A stretch of 64,000 nucleotides of DNA from Candidatus Syntrophocurvum alkaliphilum (GCF_009734445.1 NZ_CP046457.1:1854001-1918000); one strand, 5' to 3'; shown: positions 8,722-16,863, numbered from the stretch's first letter. Notes: a model not told the origin generated them from the letters alone. Program-made: numbers and translations.

Positions 8722-8838
8722 TAAAACAGGGGGCGATGAAACAGGGGGCGGGGGCGTGAAACAGGGGACGGTTCTTTGTTCTATCTAATGATAGAACAAA
8801 GAACCGTCCCCTGTTTCACGCCCCCGCCCCCTGTTTCA
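8722..8838. repeat. Family A palindrome, copy A2 (nested)
   Basis: The core GAAACAGGGGACGGTTCTTT...(inverted) is embedded in a second, outer pair of GAAACAGGGGG arms with a GC-rich spacer (GCGGGGGCGT), giving a perfect palindrome from 8737 to 8838. An unpaired third terminus, AAAACAGGGGG, sits at 8724-8734. It lies directly after the dctM stop. Confidence 0.92.
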
Positions 8839-8920
8839 CCTTTTTAAAATAGACAGCAGGAAATATGTACTATGTCGCGAACGTTAGATTTAGGAATAAT
8901 TTAAGGGGAAAGGCAATCGT

Positions 8921-11095
8921 ATGATTTCTAAAAAACACTTAACAGATAACATTAACTTCTTTTTTGATGCTAGTTTTGCAATTGATAAAGATGGTAAAGT
9001 AATTGCATGGAATAAGGCTATGGAAGAAATGACCGGAATTAAAAGAGAAGAAATAATAAATAAAGATAATTATTCATATGCTGTCCCTTTCTACGGCAAA
9101 CCTAGACCAGGGTTGCTTGAAGTATTTATAAAAAACAATGAAGATATTTATTCCTACTACCGCAATTTAAATATAGAAAAAAATAAAATAATAGCAGAAA
9201 CATATTCTGAGTTCCTAAACGCAGGACAAGGAGCTCATTTATGGGTTGTAGCAACCCCACTATATAATGAAAATAAAGAGCTGATCGGAGCTATTGAATT
9301 CATACGAGATATAAGTGAAATAAAACAACTAGAAACTGATCTAAAAAAGAGTAACGAAAAATATCGCAACTTAGTTGAACAGCTAAATGAAATAATCTAT
9401 GAAATTGATTTAAATGCTAGAGTTACTTATATTAGTCCTATTATTGAACATATAGCCGGATATAAACCAGAAGAAATAATCGGACACCGCTTTACTGACT
9501 TTGTGTACCACGATGATTTAGAAGAAAGAATGGCTCAATTCCAAAGAGTTGTAACGGGAGTTCAAGACTATACCGAATATAGAATGGTAACTAAAATAGG
9601 TAACCCAGTTTGGATAAGAACATCAGCTAAGCATATAATGAAAAATGGGAAAGTGGTAGGATTAAGAGGAATCATTTGTAATATCAATGATAGAAAAAAA
9701 GCAGAACAAAACCTGCAAAAAAGTGAAGAAAAATTCAGAGCACTTTTTGAAAATATGCAAGACGGAGTTATCATATATGAATTACTATATGATGAAAACA
9801 ATAATGCAATTGATTATAAAATAATAGATGCCAACTCTGCATTCGAAAAACAAACTGGAATATCACACAACAAATCAATAAATAAAAAAATTACCGAATT
9901 ATTAAATCTAGAAAATGCTCCATATCTAAAAGAATACGAGCAAGTAGATAAAACTAATATACCATACACTATTGAAACATATTGCAAACTATTAAACCGA
10001 CACTTTAAAATGGATGTTTTCTCAATCAAATCTGGTCAATTAGCTGCAGTTTTTGAAGATATTAGTGAACGCAAAAAAACAGAAGAACAAATTCGCCACT
10101 TAAGCTATCATGATAACCTAACAGGTTTATATAATCGATCTTACTTTGAAAAAGAATTTCCAAACATAGATAATGCAACTAATCTCCCTATTAGTATCAT
10201 CACTGCTGACCTTAATGGTTTAAAACTATTAAATGACACCTTTGGGCATATTATTGGGGATGATCTATTAAAATTTGGTGCAGATATATTTAAAAAAGTG
10301 GTTCGTAAAGATGATATTGTTGCAAGGGTTGGTGGAGACGAATTTGTTATATTGTTATCTAACACATCACAAAAAGCCGCAGAAAAAATCATTGATAGAA
10401 TACAAGCCGAATTCGACAATAAGCAGATAAAAGGAATAAAATTAGGTATATCCATTGGTGCAGCTACAAAAACCTACGAAAACGAAAATATCCAACAAAT
10501 TTTAGCACTTAGTGAAGAAAAAATGTATAAAAACAAGCTTTATGAAAGTAAAAAGACAAGAGAAAATATAATCCAAACACTGCTCGAATTTTTAAATAAC
10601 AAAAATATAGAATCTAAAGAGCACTGTGATAGGATAGCTAAATTAAGTGTACAAATAGCTAAAAAACTCAACCTACATAAAGAACAAATAGAAAAATTAA
10701 AACTATTAGCTACTATGCATGATATTGGAAACATAACAATACCCGAGAGTATATTAAATAAGCCAGAAAAACTAACTGAAAAAGAATCTGAACAAATAAA
10801 AAAACACGTCGAAAACGGCTATAAAATTGCAAGCATGGCTCCAGAGATGAGCCATATAGCAGAAGAAATACTAAGCCACCATGAAAGATGGGATGGGCTA
10901 GGTTATCCCAGAGGCTTAAAAGGTGAAGAAATCCCTCTACTATCCCGTATAATAGCAGTAGCCGATGCCTATGATGTAATGACAAATGATACACCCTATA
11001 GAAAAGCAATGACAAAACACCAAGCCTTAGAAGAGCTTTCTGCAAACGCCGGAACTCAATTTGACCCTTATATTGTAGAAGCATTTTTGAAATAG
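8921..11095 (+). CDS. PAS-PAS-PAS-GGDEF-HD-GYP sensor protein (c-di-GMP turnover)
   Basis: 724-residue cytoplasmic signalling protein with no membrane segment. Three PAS-type sensor domains (about 8-130, 145-260 and 270-385) are followed by a GGDEF diguanylate cyclase domain (about 394-545; YHDNLTGLYNRSYF start, intact VGGDEFV at about 470) and an HD-GYP phosphodiesterase domain (about 555-724; MHDIGN, HHERWDGLGYP). An RxxD inhibitory site (RKDD) lies five residues before GGDEF. Both catalytic modules look active, so it could make and degrade c-di-GMP depending on the PAS input. Ribosome binding site AAGGGGAAAGG. It stands alone, flanked by two family A palindromes; motility control is a reasonable but unproven output. 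Confidence 0.93.
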   Translation: MISKKHLTDNINFFFDASFAIDKDGKVIAWNKAMEEMTGIKREEIINKDNYSYAVPFYGKPRPGLLEVFIKNNEDIYSYYRNLNIEKNKIIAETYSEFLNAGQGAHLWVVATPLYNENKELIGAIEFIRDISEIKQLETDLKKSNEKYRNLVEQLNEIIYEIDLNARVTYISPIIEHIAGYKPEEIIGHRFTDFVYHDDLEERMAQFQRVVTGVQDYTEYRMVTKIGNPVWIRTSAKHIMKNGKVVGLRGIICNINDRKKAEQNLQKSEEKFRALFENMQDGVIIYELLYDENNNAIDYKIIDANSAFEKQTGISHNKSINKKITELLNLENAPYLKEYEQVDKTNIPYTIETYCKLLNRHFKMDVFSIKSGQLAAVFEDISERKKTEEQIRHLSYHDNLTGLYNRSYFEKEFPNIDNATNLPISIITADLNGLKLLNDTFGHIIGDDLLKFGADIFKKVVRKDDIVARVGGDEFVILLSNTSQKAAEKIIDRIQAEFDNKQIKGIKLGISIGAATKTYENENIQQILALSEEKMYKNKLYESKKTRENIIQTLLEFLNNKNIESKEHCDRIAKLSVQIAKKLNLHKEQIEKLKLLATMHDIGNITIPESILNKPEKLTEKESEQIKKHVENGYKIASMAPEMSHIAEEILSHHERWDGLGYPRGLKGEEIPLLSRIIAVADAYDVMTNDTPYRKAMTKHQALEELSANAGTQFDPYIVEAFLK

Positions 11096-11107
11096 AACTC
11101 GTAACGT

Positions 11108-11164
11108 AAAACAGGGGATGGTTGTTTATTTTATCTAAGATAGAACAAACAACCATCCCCTGTT
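11108..11164. repeat. Family A palindrome, copy A3 (diverged)
   Basis: Palindrome with arm AAACAGGGGATGGTTGTTT and loop TATCTAAGATA. The core has changed to GATGGTTGTTT in both arms, with one arm mismatch (ATTTTA against TAGAAC). A long T run follows on the plus strand, so it could terminate the GGDEF gene 13 nt upstream. Confidence 0.88.
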
Positions 11165-11179
11165 TTTTTTTTACTTTTC

Positions 11180-11263
11180 TTATAGCTTACGTTTTTTAGT
11201 TTTATTTTTAAGGATTTTATAAGATATTTTCATATAATCATCCCATAATTTTTTATCTAACAT
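11180..11263 (-). CDS. Candidate 27-residue basic small protein
   Basis: ATG at 11263 with GCAGGTG 5 nt upstream opens a 27-codon frame that begins MLDKKLWDDYMKISYKIL and ends in a strongly basic tail rich in lysine. The first part could form an amphipathic helix. I recognise no family; it is below the size where chance can be excluded, but the ribosome binding site is well placed and the amino-acid make-up is not random-looking. Downstream lies a family A palindrome. Confidence 0.3.
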   Translation of the reverse strand: MLDKKLWDDYMKISYKILKNKTKKRKL

Positions 11264-11513
11264 TTATACACCTGCTTTCTTTTGACGGTCACCTACTTTC
11301 AAAAAAATTTTAATAATGTTTTTATTTATAAACACCTTACATGTAAGTATTCAAAGTTGTTAAAATTACTTTCTTTAACCATGTGAAATAAAATTTTGAA
11401 GCTTATAGTACCTATCTTTTATTATGATTTTGTCTAACTATCTATAACCTAAATTTAAGTTAAATCCATAAGACAATTTTCATTATACCATAATAACCAA
11501 ATTTTGGCCAGTA
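11264..11513. other. AT-rich intergenic stretch, nothing recognised
   Basis: No coding frame, repeat family or strong hairpin seen in this stretch. It is very AT-rich and may contain the promoter of the small upstream-facing frame ending at 11180. Confidence 0.4.
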
Positions 11514-11574
11514 TAAAACAGGGGACGGTTCTTTGTTCTATCTAAGGATAGAACAAAGACCGTCCCCTGTTTTA
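11514..11574. repeat. Family A palindrome, copy A4
   Basis: Arms TAAAACAGGGGACGGTTCTT and its complement around TATCTAAGGATA; one base is missing in the right arm (AAAGACCG instead of AAAGAACCG). It lies 14 nt past the stop codon of the minus-strand gene ending at 11588. Confidence 0.92.
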
Positions 11575-11587
11575 CCTTGATCTCATA

Positions 11588-11977
11588 TTATGAAAAGGCT
11601 TGTCCTTTATTACTTGAAGATTTAACTTTTTCAATTATTAAACTGATTAACCTCTCTTGTTTGCGCCAACGGGTATAACTACGAGATGGATCTAATGAAA
11701 AATACGTTAAAATAGCTTTTAATGTTTGAGCATCAAACTCAATTAATTCTGAATGTAATCCTATAGCACCTTTATCATAATAAACTTTAAAAGGATCAAA
11801 TCCTTCTGGTACTCTCACCTTCTCTTTTTTTGATTTAACAGCTGGCTTAGAGGAGACTTGTATCATCTCTTCAAATGGTGCTGACAGTCGTTTTGCCATA
11901 GCTTGATTATTCTCTATCTCATTAGCTAAAAGCCTTAAAAAATCCGCCATTTGTTTTCCCATATTATCTTTTGACAT
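11588..11977 (-). CDS. Small partner protein of ParA, unknown family
   Basis: 129 residues, no signal or membrane segment. A helical N-terminus (about 5-30), a basic linker KSKKEKVR, and a C-terminal part with FDPFKVYYDKGAIGL and a basic helix SYTRWRKQERLISLIIEKVK. The start overlaps the parA 3' end by 14 nt, so the two are translationally coupled. By position it may act as the ParB-like or adaptor partner of the ATPase, but no ParB HTH or ribbon-helix-helix signature is visible. Function is inferred only from context. Confidence 0.7.
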   Translation of the reverse strand: MSKDNMGKQMADFLRLLANEIENNQAMAKRLSAPFEEMIQVSSKPAVKSKKEKVRVPEGFDPFKVYYDKGAIGLHSELIEFDAQTLKAILTYFSLDPSRSYTRWRKQERLISLIIEKVKSSSNKGQAFS

Positions 11978-12821
11978 ACTTTAAAACCTCCTCAGTTAAC
12001 TGCCTATACTCTTGATAAGGTCGATTATAACTATATTTCTCTTGTAGGTTCTGGTAGGATGCTGAATAATCCATGGCTGCAGCTGACTGATTATTTTCGG
12101 GTATTATTGTTGAGAAAACTCTCTGATAACCTAACTTTACTGCACTTGACTTTAATCTATGTAATTGCCCTTTATGCACAGATGCCTGAGCCCTATATTT
12201 ACTAACTACTAATCCCAAAGGACTAATCTTACTAGCCGTGTTCTTCTTAAAGCGATTAATACGCTGAACTATCTGGGGTATCCCATAAGTAGAAAGTATA
12301 TCAGGAACAACAGGTATTAAATAATAATCACTAATAAGTAATCCATTTTGAGTAAACAAACCTAAATCAGGTGGGCAATCAATCATAACCATATCGTATT
12401 CATTAATTCTATCTGCTATTGCATTCCTTAATTGCATAACAGAATCCTGTGTAACCCCTTTACCTTTATATAAAACCTCATCTTGAAACTCTATTAAATC
12501 AATACTTGATGGAAGTAAATCTAATCCTTTTATCCCTCCACCAACATTAGATACATCCTTTATAATAGCCTCATCAGCTGAAAAAACAGGGTATTTATTA
12601 ACACTATCTTTAAATACACTTAATAACGTTTGCCCCCGAACATTTCGCCTTTTCCACTCATGTTCGTCTATTAATGCAACAGTGGAATTTGTTTGTGGAT
12701 CAATATCTATAACTAACACCTTCAGTCCATAGACAGCAGCCATAAACTCAGCCAATGCAACAGTAAGTGTAGTCTTTCCTACACCACCCTTTAAATTTAT
12801 AAGGCTAATGACTTTAGCCAT
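11964..12821 (-). CDS. ParA/Soj family ATPase
   Basis: 285-residue deviant-Walker ATPase of the ParA/MinD group, which forms dynamic dimers on DNA and positions plasmids, chromosomes or protein cargo. Walker A LKGGVGKTTLTVALAE (about 9-24, with the signature first lysine), Walker A' region VIDIDPQTNSTVAL (about 37-50), and Walker B MVMIDCPPDLG (about 145-155) are all intact. There is no N-terminal HTH, so it is the short (Soj-like) form. It is not next to a parB or gid/rsm genes, so it is probably not the chromosomal soj; a plasmid-derived or cargo-positioning ParA is more likely. Confidence 0.92.
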   Translation of the reverse strand: MAKVISLINLKGGVGKTTLTVALAEFMAAVYGLKVLVIDIDPQTNSTVALIDEHEWKRRNVRGQTLLSVFKDSVNKYPVFSADEAIIKDVSNVGGGIKGLDLLPSSIDLIEFQDEVLYKGKGVTQDSVMQLRNAIADRINEYDMVMIDCPPDLGLFTQNGLLISDYYLIPVVPDILSTYGIPQIVQRINRFKKNTASKISPLGLVVSKYRAQASVHKGQLHRLKSSAVKLGYQRVFSTIIPENNQSAAAMDYSASYQNLQEKYSYNRPYQEYRQLTEEVLKYVKR

Positions 12822-13264
12822 AAAATCACTCTTTCTAGAAATTATAGTTTAATAATAATACGCTAATTAAATACAAATAACCTGCCTCATAAGATTAATA
12901 ATAAAAACAGCACTCTGCACAATTTATCTGCAAAAGGCTTTAGCTATGTCGAATAACTCCAGTAAAAAAGCAACATTTAAGCTTTTCGCTAAAATGCTGC
13001 TCATAATCCTCTTTATCATTAAATAAATATGCTTGTTAATTATTAAATTTAATTTATAATTAACTTAATATGTTTTAAAATTGTTCATTTTTCATATTTT
13101 TTGAAGATATTTTACTTAAATAATAGTTTTTGTAATAGAGATTTAGAATTTAAAAATTGGGAGGTGCACACTAAGTAAAGGTAGCTAGATTTCTATTTTT
13201 CAAAAACTATCTAGGACAGTAATTATCACATAATTAAAATAAGGGGTTTAAAGGAGGAGAATTA
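12822..13264. other. Intergenic region between parA and the OpuAC gene
   Basis: Divergent promoter region. It contains a hairpin at 12970-13002 (AGCAACATTT / AAAATGCTGCT) and, before the plus-strand gene, an AT-rich stretch with a possible TTGAAG-N17-TAGTTT promoter near 13100 and a leader with a weak CTAGAT/ATCTAG stem (13171-13214). No gene seen. Confidence 0.4.
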
Positions 13265-14152
13265 ATGTTTATAAAAAGCAAAAAGCTTGTTATTTCATTA
13301 AGTATTTTACTTATTTTCTCAATTACTATAATGGGCTGTGGTTTACAAGGTGATGAAGAACACAAGGGTGATGTAAGAATTGTTTATGTTGAGTGGGTAT
13401 GTGCTACTGCATCTTCTTATGTAATAGCTGATATATTAGAAAATAAAATGGGATATAATGTAGAAGTAATGCCTTTATCTGTTGGTGCTATGTTTGAAGG
13501 ACTAGTAAGTGGTGATGGGGATTTCATGACTACAGCATGGCTACCTGTTACTCATAAAAACTATATGGATACTATGGGTGATGATTTTGATTTTGTAGGC
13601 ATTAATACTGAGGGAGCTTATTTAGGTCTTGTTGTACCTGATTATGTTACAATCTCATCTATTGAAGAAATGGCTGAATATAAAGACAAATTCAAAGGAG
13701 AAATAGTTGGAATTGATCCAGGAGCTTCAATGATGGCTGCTACTGAACAACTAATTATAGATTATGATTTAGAAGGATTTAATCTAGTTGAAGGTACTGA
13801 TGCTACCATGACAGCCGCTTTAAGTAGAGCAATTGAAAGAGATGAATGGGTAGCTGTTACAGGTTGGACTCCACATTGGAAATTTAGTCGTTGGAATCTG
13901 AAATTTTTAGAAGATCCTAAAGGACTTTATGGAGAAGAAGAATACATAGGCACTATTGCAAGAAAAGGTTTAAACGAAGATATGCCAGAAGTTTATGAAT
14001 TAATCTCTAATTTTGAATGGGATGTAAATGATTTAGCTAGTGCTATTGAACTTGCTGAAGAAGAAGGCGCTACCAGTGAATCAGCTGCCGCTAAGTGGGT
14101 TGAAGAAAACGAAGATTTAGTCAACAATTGGCTTCCAGAAGCTTATAAATAA
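13265..14152 (+). CDS. Glycine betaine ABC transporter substrate-binding lipoprotein (OpuAC type)
   Basis: 295 residues. Lipoprotein signal with lipobox IMGC (Cys about 25), then an OpuAC/ProX-like solute-binding domain. Recognisable features are VYVEWVCATASSYV near the N-terminus, TTAWLPVTHKNYM, the IPG-like block IVGIDPGASMMAATE, and the tryptophan-rich hinge TGWTPHWKFSRWNLKFLEDP, which contains the aromatic residues that cage quaternary ammonium groups in this family. Start set by AAAGGAGGAG 8 nt upstream. The ATPase and permease genes are absent from the surroundings, so it must share a membrane complex encoded elsewhere. Likely role: osmolyte capture. Confidence 0.9.
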   Translation: MFIKSKKLVISLSILLIFSITIMGCGLQGDEEHKGDVRIVYVEWVCATASSYVIADILENKMGYNVEVMPLSVGAMFEGLVSGDGDFMTTAWLPVTHKNYMDTMGDDFDFVGINTEGAYLGLVVPDYVTISSIEEMAEYKDKFKGEIVGIDPGASMMAATEQLIIDYDLEGFNLVEGTDATMTAALSRAIERDEWVAVTGWTPHWKFSRWNLKFLEDPKGLYGEEEYIGTIARKGLNEDMPEVYELISNFEWDVNDLASAIELAEEEGATSESAAAKWVEENEDLVNNWLPEAYK

Positions 14153-14181
14153 AATCAATTAGAGGAAGTTAAAGAGAATGT

Positions 14182-14244
14182 CTTAGGTTCCGTGTAAATA
14201 ATAACAACTAAAAGCTAGTTTGTTCATTTATAACGGAATCTAAG
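14182..14244. repeat. Inverted repeat downstream of the OpuAC gene
   Basis: CTTAGGTTCCGT (14182-14193) pairs with ACGGAATCTAAG (14233-14244), 11 of 12 positions, around a 39-nt loop. No T run follows, so a simple terminator is unlikely; it could be an RNA-processing structure or the remnant of a mobile element. Confidence 0.55.
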
Positions 14245-14305
14245 ATATACTCAACCTATTAAGTCCCGGTCCCCTTGTCTATGTATTAGTCTTCTGCTTC
14301 GTTTG

Positions 14306-14617
14306 CTACAATTGTTCTTCAATCTTACGACCACCATACATAATACGGATAATCACAACCGTTGTTTTTGATTCAACGGGCAGATAGAACACCAAATAAT
14401 TATCCACTGGCAAAACCCGCAAGCCTTTGCTATACCAAGGTTCTTTCTCATAAAGATGATACCGCTTTGGCATTTTATTCAGCTTTGCAATTGCATCCAT
14501 GATTCGTCGTGATTGATTTTTTGCAATTTCTGGCTCAAGCAGAGCAAATGCAATATACTCAAAAATACTGCGCAAGTCTTGTTCCGCTTGTTCGGTATAA
14601 ACTACATTCCATTTCAT
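14306..14617 (-). CDS. RelE/ParE-family toxin
   Basis: 103 residues with the RelE/ParE fold: VVYTEQAEQDLRSIFEYIA at the N-terminus, a helical SRRIMDAIAKLNKMPKRYHLY middle, and the strand-rich C-terminus LRVLPVDNYLVFYLPVE...VIIRIMYGGRKI. Such toxins are ribosome-dependent RNases or gyrase inhibitors. It overlaps the upstream antitoxin gene by 4 nt, the standard TA arrangement, and the operon is expected to be autorepressed. Confidence 0.9.
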   Translation of the reverse strand: MKWNVVYTEQAEQDLRSIFEYIAFALLEPEIAKNQSRRIMDAIAKLNKMPKRYHLYEKEPWYSKGLRVLPVDNYLVFYLPVESKTTVVIIRIMYGGRKIEEQL

Positions 14618-14919
14618 ATATCATAATCCCGTGACATTTTTTCAGCTACACTTTCAGCAGAAACGACTCTTCCATCAATTAGGTCTGACAAGCCTTTCTC
14701 GATTTCAGCATTGAATTGCTCCTCAGTAAGTGCACTTATTGACTGTAGTTTACTTTGCGATAACTTCAAATCAAATGGGATACCTCGTTGAAGTGCAACC
14801 TGTCTAAGGAAAAGTTCGATTGCCTTTGACATCGGAATACCAAGCTGCTCTAAAACAAGCTCCGCCTGTTTTTTGACTTCGGGCTCAACACGAGCAAATA
14901 TGTTTGATGTTCTTGCCAT
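14614..14919 (-). CDS. RelB/DinJ-family antitoxin
   Basis: 101 residues. N-terminal ribbon-helix-helix DNA-binding part ARTSNIFARVEPEVKKQAEL followed by EQLGIPMSKAIELFLRQVAL, the DinJ/RelB pattern; the C-terminal half would wrap the toxin. I set the start at the ATG at 14919, with AAGGAGGTG 6 nt upstream; a GTG three codons earlier lies inside that ribosome binding site. First gene of the TA pair. Confidence 0.9.
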   Translation of the reverse strand: MARTSNIFARVEPEVKKQAELVLEQLGIPMSKAIELFLRQVALQRGIPFDLKLSQSKLQSISALTEEQFNAEIEKGLSDLIDGRVVSAESVAEKMSRDYDI

Positions 14920-15043
14920 AACGGGCACCTCCTTTTAATTAAAATATACTAAATTGTATTGCGATATGCAAGATGCCCGCTAGCAATCCGAAATCATATC
15001 TAGATATTATTAAAACCAGACAAGGGACAGGGACTTGTCTGGT

Positions 15044-15364
15044 TTATATTATTTTGCTAAGTTCATCTATAAATGCTGGTTTGTTTTTGTAATTAATTTT
15101 TAGCTCATTAACCATATCTTTTTGTTTATCCTTGCCAGCTATCTTTCTATACCTTTTCAGTATTTCACATACTCCTCGGTAATCTGTTCTTTTTGATGAA
15201 TTATTTGCTTTTGTTCTAATATGTATTTTATATAAATCAACAACTTCTTCACTAAACCTATCATTTAATAAATATGCAAATTCTTCTATTCTACTCGGAT
15301 CATCTCTTACAAATTCAATTAACGCGTCTAAATCATTTTCTTCTAGTATTAGCTTAAGGTACAT
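15044..15364 (-). CDS. Short protein resembling the C-terminus of SWIM-type zinc-finger proteins
   Basis: 106 residues. The pattern TDYRGVCEILKRYRKIAG followed by NYKNKPAFIDELSKII resembles the extreme C-terminus of larger uncharacterised (SWIM zinc finger) proteins, where a Y-x2-VC and a Y-x-x-(R/K)PA-x-x-DEL motif close the protein. No N-terminal domains are encoded upstream, so this is either a stand-alone derivative or a remnant. It is flanked by toxin-antitoxin pairs. It has an ATG but only a modest ribosome binding site (CGTGGGAGG about 6 nt upstream). Confidence 0.55.
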   Translation of the reverse strand: MYLKLILEENDLDALIEFVRDDPSRIEEFAYLLNDRFSEEVVDLYKIHIRTKANNSSKRTDYRGVCEILKRYRKIAGKDKQKDMVNELKINYKNKPAFIDELSKII

Positions 15365-15446
15365 ATTCCTCCCACGCCAACTCTTATTGTTTTTTAATCT
15401 CCCCTGTACCTTTTTAAACTTTAGTTTGTGTCTGGCATATGCTCAG

Positions 15447-15761
15447 TTATAAGAAATTCTGCCAGTCCCTTCTATTATAAAGCACCCTAATTATTGTAAC
15501 GATTTTACTCTCTTCATCTACAATATAAAAAACAATGTAATTATTAACTACTATCTTTCTAATCCCTTTTTGAGCAAGTAATTCATGACTTACTAATGCA
15601 TGTCTAAATTGCATACTTCCTAATGATATAATTGCATTTGAAATTCTAGAAATCACTCTTTGTGCCGTTTCAGGCTCTAATAACTCCTTAGATATATACC
15701 ATATTATTTCTAGCAAATCACTTTCTGCAGGTTTAGTAATTTGAATATCGTACGTTGCCAT
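15447..15761 (-). CDS. RelE/ParE-family toxin (second pair)
   Basis: 104 residues, RelE/ParE fold: TYDIQITKPAESDLLEIIWY, ISKELLEPETAQRVISRIS, and the C-terminal strands IRKIVVNNYIVFYIVDEE...IIRVLYNRRDW. It begins 1 nt after the antitoxin stop codon with AAAGGA just upstream, so I use ATG 15761 rather than an earlier in-frame start inside the antitoxin gene. It is paralogous to the toxin at 17865-18185 (shared ISRELxxE and NNYIVFYxVDEE blocks). Confidence 0.9.
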   Translation of the reverse strand: MATYDIQITKPAESDLLEIIWYISKELLEPETAQRVISRISNAIISLGSMQFRHALVSHELLAQKGIRKIVVNNYIVFYIVDEESKIVTIIRVLYNRRDWQNFL

Positions 15762-15762
15762 A

Positions 15763-16020
15763 CTATAAATCCTTTTGTATATCTGACAATGCATCTTTAA
15801 AAGATCTTACCTTCTTCTCTTGCATTGCATCCATCCCCTCGTCAAGCAATTTATATAGCTCAAACTTACCCACAAGCTTTTCATAAGTTTCAATACTCAT
15901 AACAGCAAGATCTCCCTGACCATTTCTAGTAATAAAAACTGGCTCATTATATTCATTGCAAAACTCAGAAATCTCATTATATTTATTTCTTAAATCTGAG
16001 CTAGGTCTGATTACAGGCAT
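15763..16020 (-). CDS. Phd/YefM-family antitoxin (second pair)
   Basis: 85 residues with the Phd/YefM DNA-binding fold: VIRPSSDLRNKYNEISEFC, the turn NEPVFITRNGQGDLAVMS, then IETYEKL, and an acidic helical C-terminus for toxin binding. The start at 16020 follows AAAGGAGGTG by 6 nt; a GTG inside that site is not the start. Pairs with the toxin directly downstream and is paralogous to the antitoxin at 18175-18438. Confidence 0.9.
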   Translation of the reverse strand: MPVIRPSSDLRNKYNEISEFCNEYNEPVFITRNGQGDLAVMSIETYEKLVGKFELYKLLDEGMDAMQEKKVRSFKDALSDIQKDL

Positions 16021-16131
16021 TAAAAACACCTCCTTTAGGTTATCAATATTATATCATAAAAAAGATATGTATTTGAAATTACTCCTTATTTAATATATTC
16101 TTTGCTTTGTTATATTTCATTATATTCATAG

Positions 16132-16175
16132 AAAAAGACTTCTACACCATCACTATTAGTAAGAAGCCTTTTAAT
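16132..16175 (-). terminator. Terminator hairpin, copy in the decayed duplicate
   Basis: On the minus strand GGCTTCTT...(17-nt loop)...AGAAGTCTTTTTC. Nearly identical to the hairpin at 16822-16863, as both belong to a duplicated segment. Confidence 0.6.
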
Positions 16176-16395
16176 GACTTATATAATTTTTACTTTTTTC
16201 ATCTAGATCGTTTACTTCACTCTCTAACTTTTTAAACTCCCTATTAATCTTCTATTTGCTGCTGAGTTAGATTGCCTTCTTGTACCAGTTCAGCTAATTG
16301 TTTCATTTGGTATAGTTTTTCTTCTATTTCATCTAATACCTGCAGTCTATTATTTACCCAATCTAATAATTTTTTGTAATAGTTATTAACTAATA
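16171..16395 (-). pseudogene. Decayed copy of the 82-residue coiled-coil gene at 16861-17109
   Basis: About 90 percent identical by eye to 16861-17093 at the DNA level, including the terminator hairpin. Relative to that copy it has an inserted base near 16385 (TTAATAAC for TTATAAC) and a small deletion near 16248 that brings a TAA in frame (GAAGATTAATAGGG for GAAGATATAAATAAAG). Its 5' end now runs into the end of the gene at 16396-16641. Clear sign of segmental duplication followed by decay. Confidence 0.8.
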
Positions 16396-16641
16396 CTATT
16401 CTTCAACCATTGCATTCATAAAAGCTCCCTTTTCTTTTGACTGGAGCTTTTCATTTTTATAGCTTCCTAGCACACCACGCACTTTTTTGCTGTGTTGCTT
16501 TTTTATATCGGCATTTTCTATGTTTTCATATGGTAAAATTATTATTTCAACTTTTTTGTTTTTAAGCTCATCAGGAATGTCTATAATACTAGCTAATACA
16601 TCACTATTGGCAACTTTCCTTACAATCTTCAAATTTTTCAC
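16396..16641 (-). CDS. Small antitoxin-like protein, orphan
   Basis: 81 residues. The N-terminal half, with IIDIPDELKNKKVEIIILP, matches a common type of short protein that often precedes a PIN-domain toxin; the fold is probably a swapped-hairpin or similar DNA-binding antitoxin. The C-terminal half, VRGVLGSYKNEKLQSKEKGAF, fits a toxin-binding tail. No toxin gene follows; instead the decayed duplicate begins at its stop codon. Likely an orphan antitoxin. Family identity is tentative. Confidence 0.6.
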   Translation of the reverse strand: MKNLKIVRKVANSDVLASIIDIPDELKNKKVEIIILPYENIENADIKKQHSKKVRGVLGSYKNEKLQSKEKGAFMNAMVEE

Positions 16642-16821
16642 TCCTAACGATATTTAAGAAAAATACTTTAAAAGTATTATACCTTGTATCTTAAATCAAT
16701 AAAACAACAGGATCTATTTTCCATTTGATAGTTATTTTCGTTTTACTAATATATAACATTTACTCTATTATAATTATATCATATTTTCAATTTAATGGAA
16801 TTTATCTTGATTCTGAATACA

Positions 16822-16863
16822 AAAAAGACTTCTACACCATCACTATTAGTAAGAAGTCTTTTA
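16822..16863 (-). terminator. Rho-independent terminator after the coiled-coil gene
   Basis: Minus strand: AAGACTTCTT, 17-nt loop, AGAAGTCTTTTTTG. It overlaps the stop codon region of the gene at 16861. Confidence 0.75.

Noticed and set aside
12821-12830. Replication origin near parA
   Set aside because: No dnaA, rep gene, DnaA-box cluster or parS palindrome is visible nearby.
13130-13264. A riboswitch in the leader of the OpuAC gene
   Set aside because: Only a weak stem is visible; no known riboswitch core was recognised.
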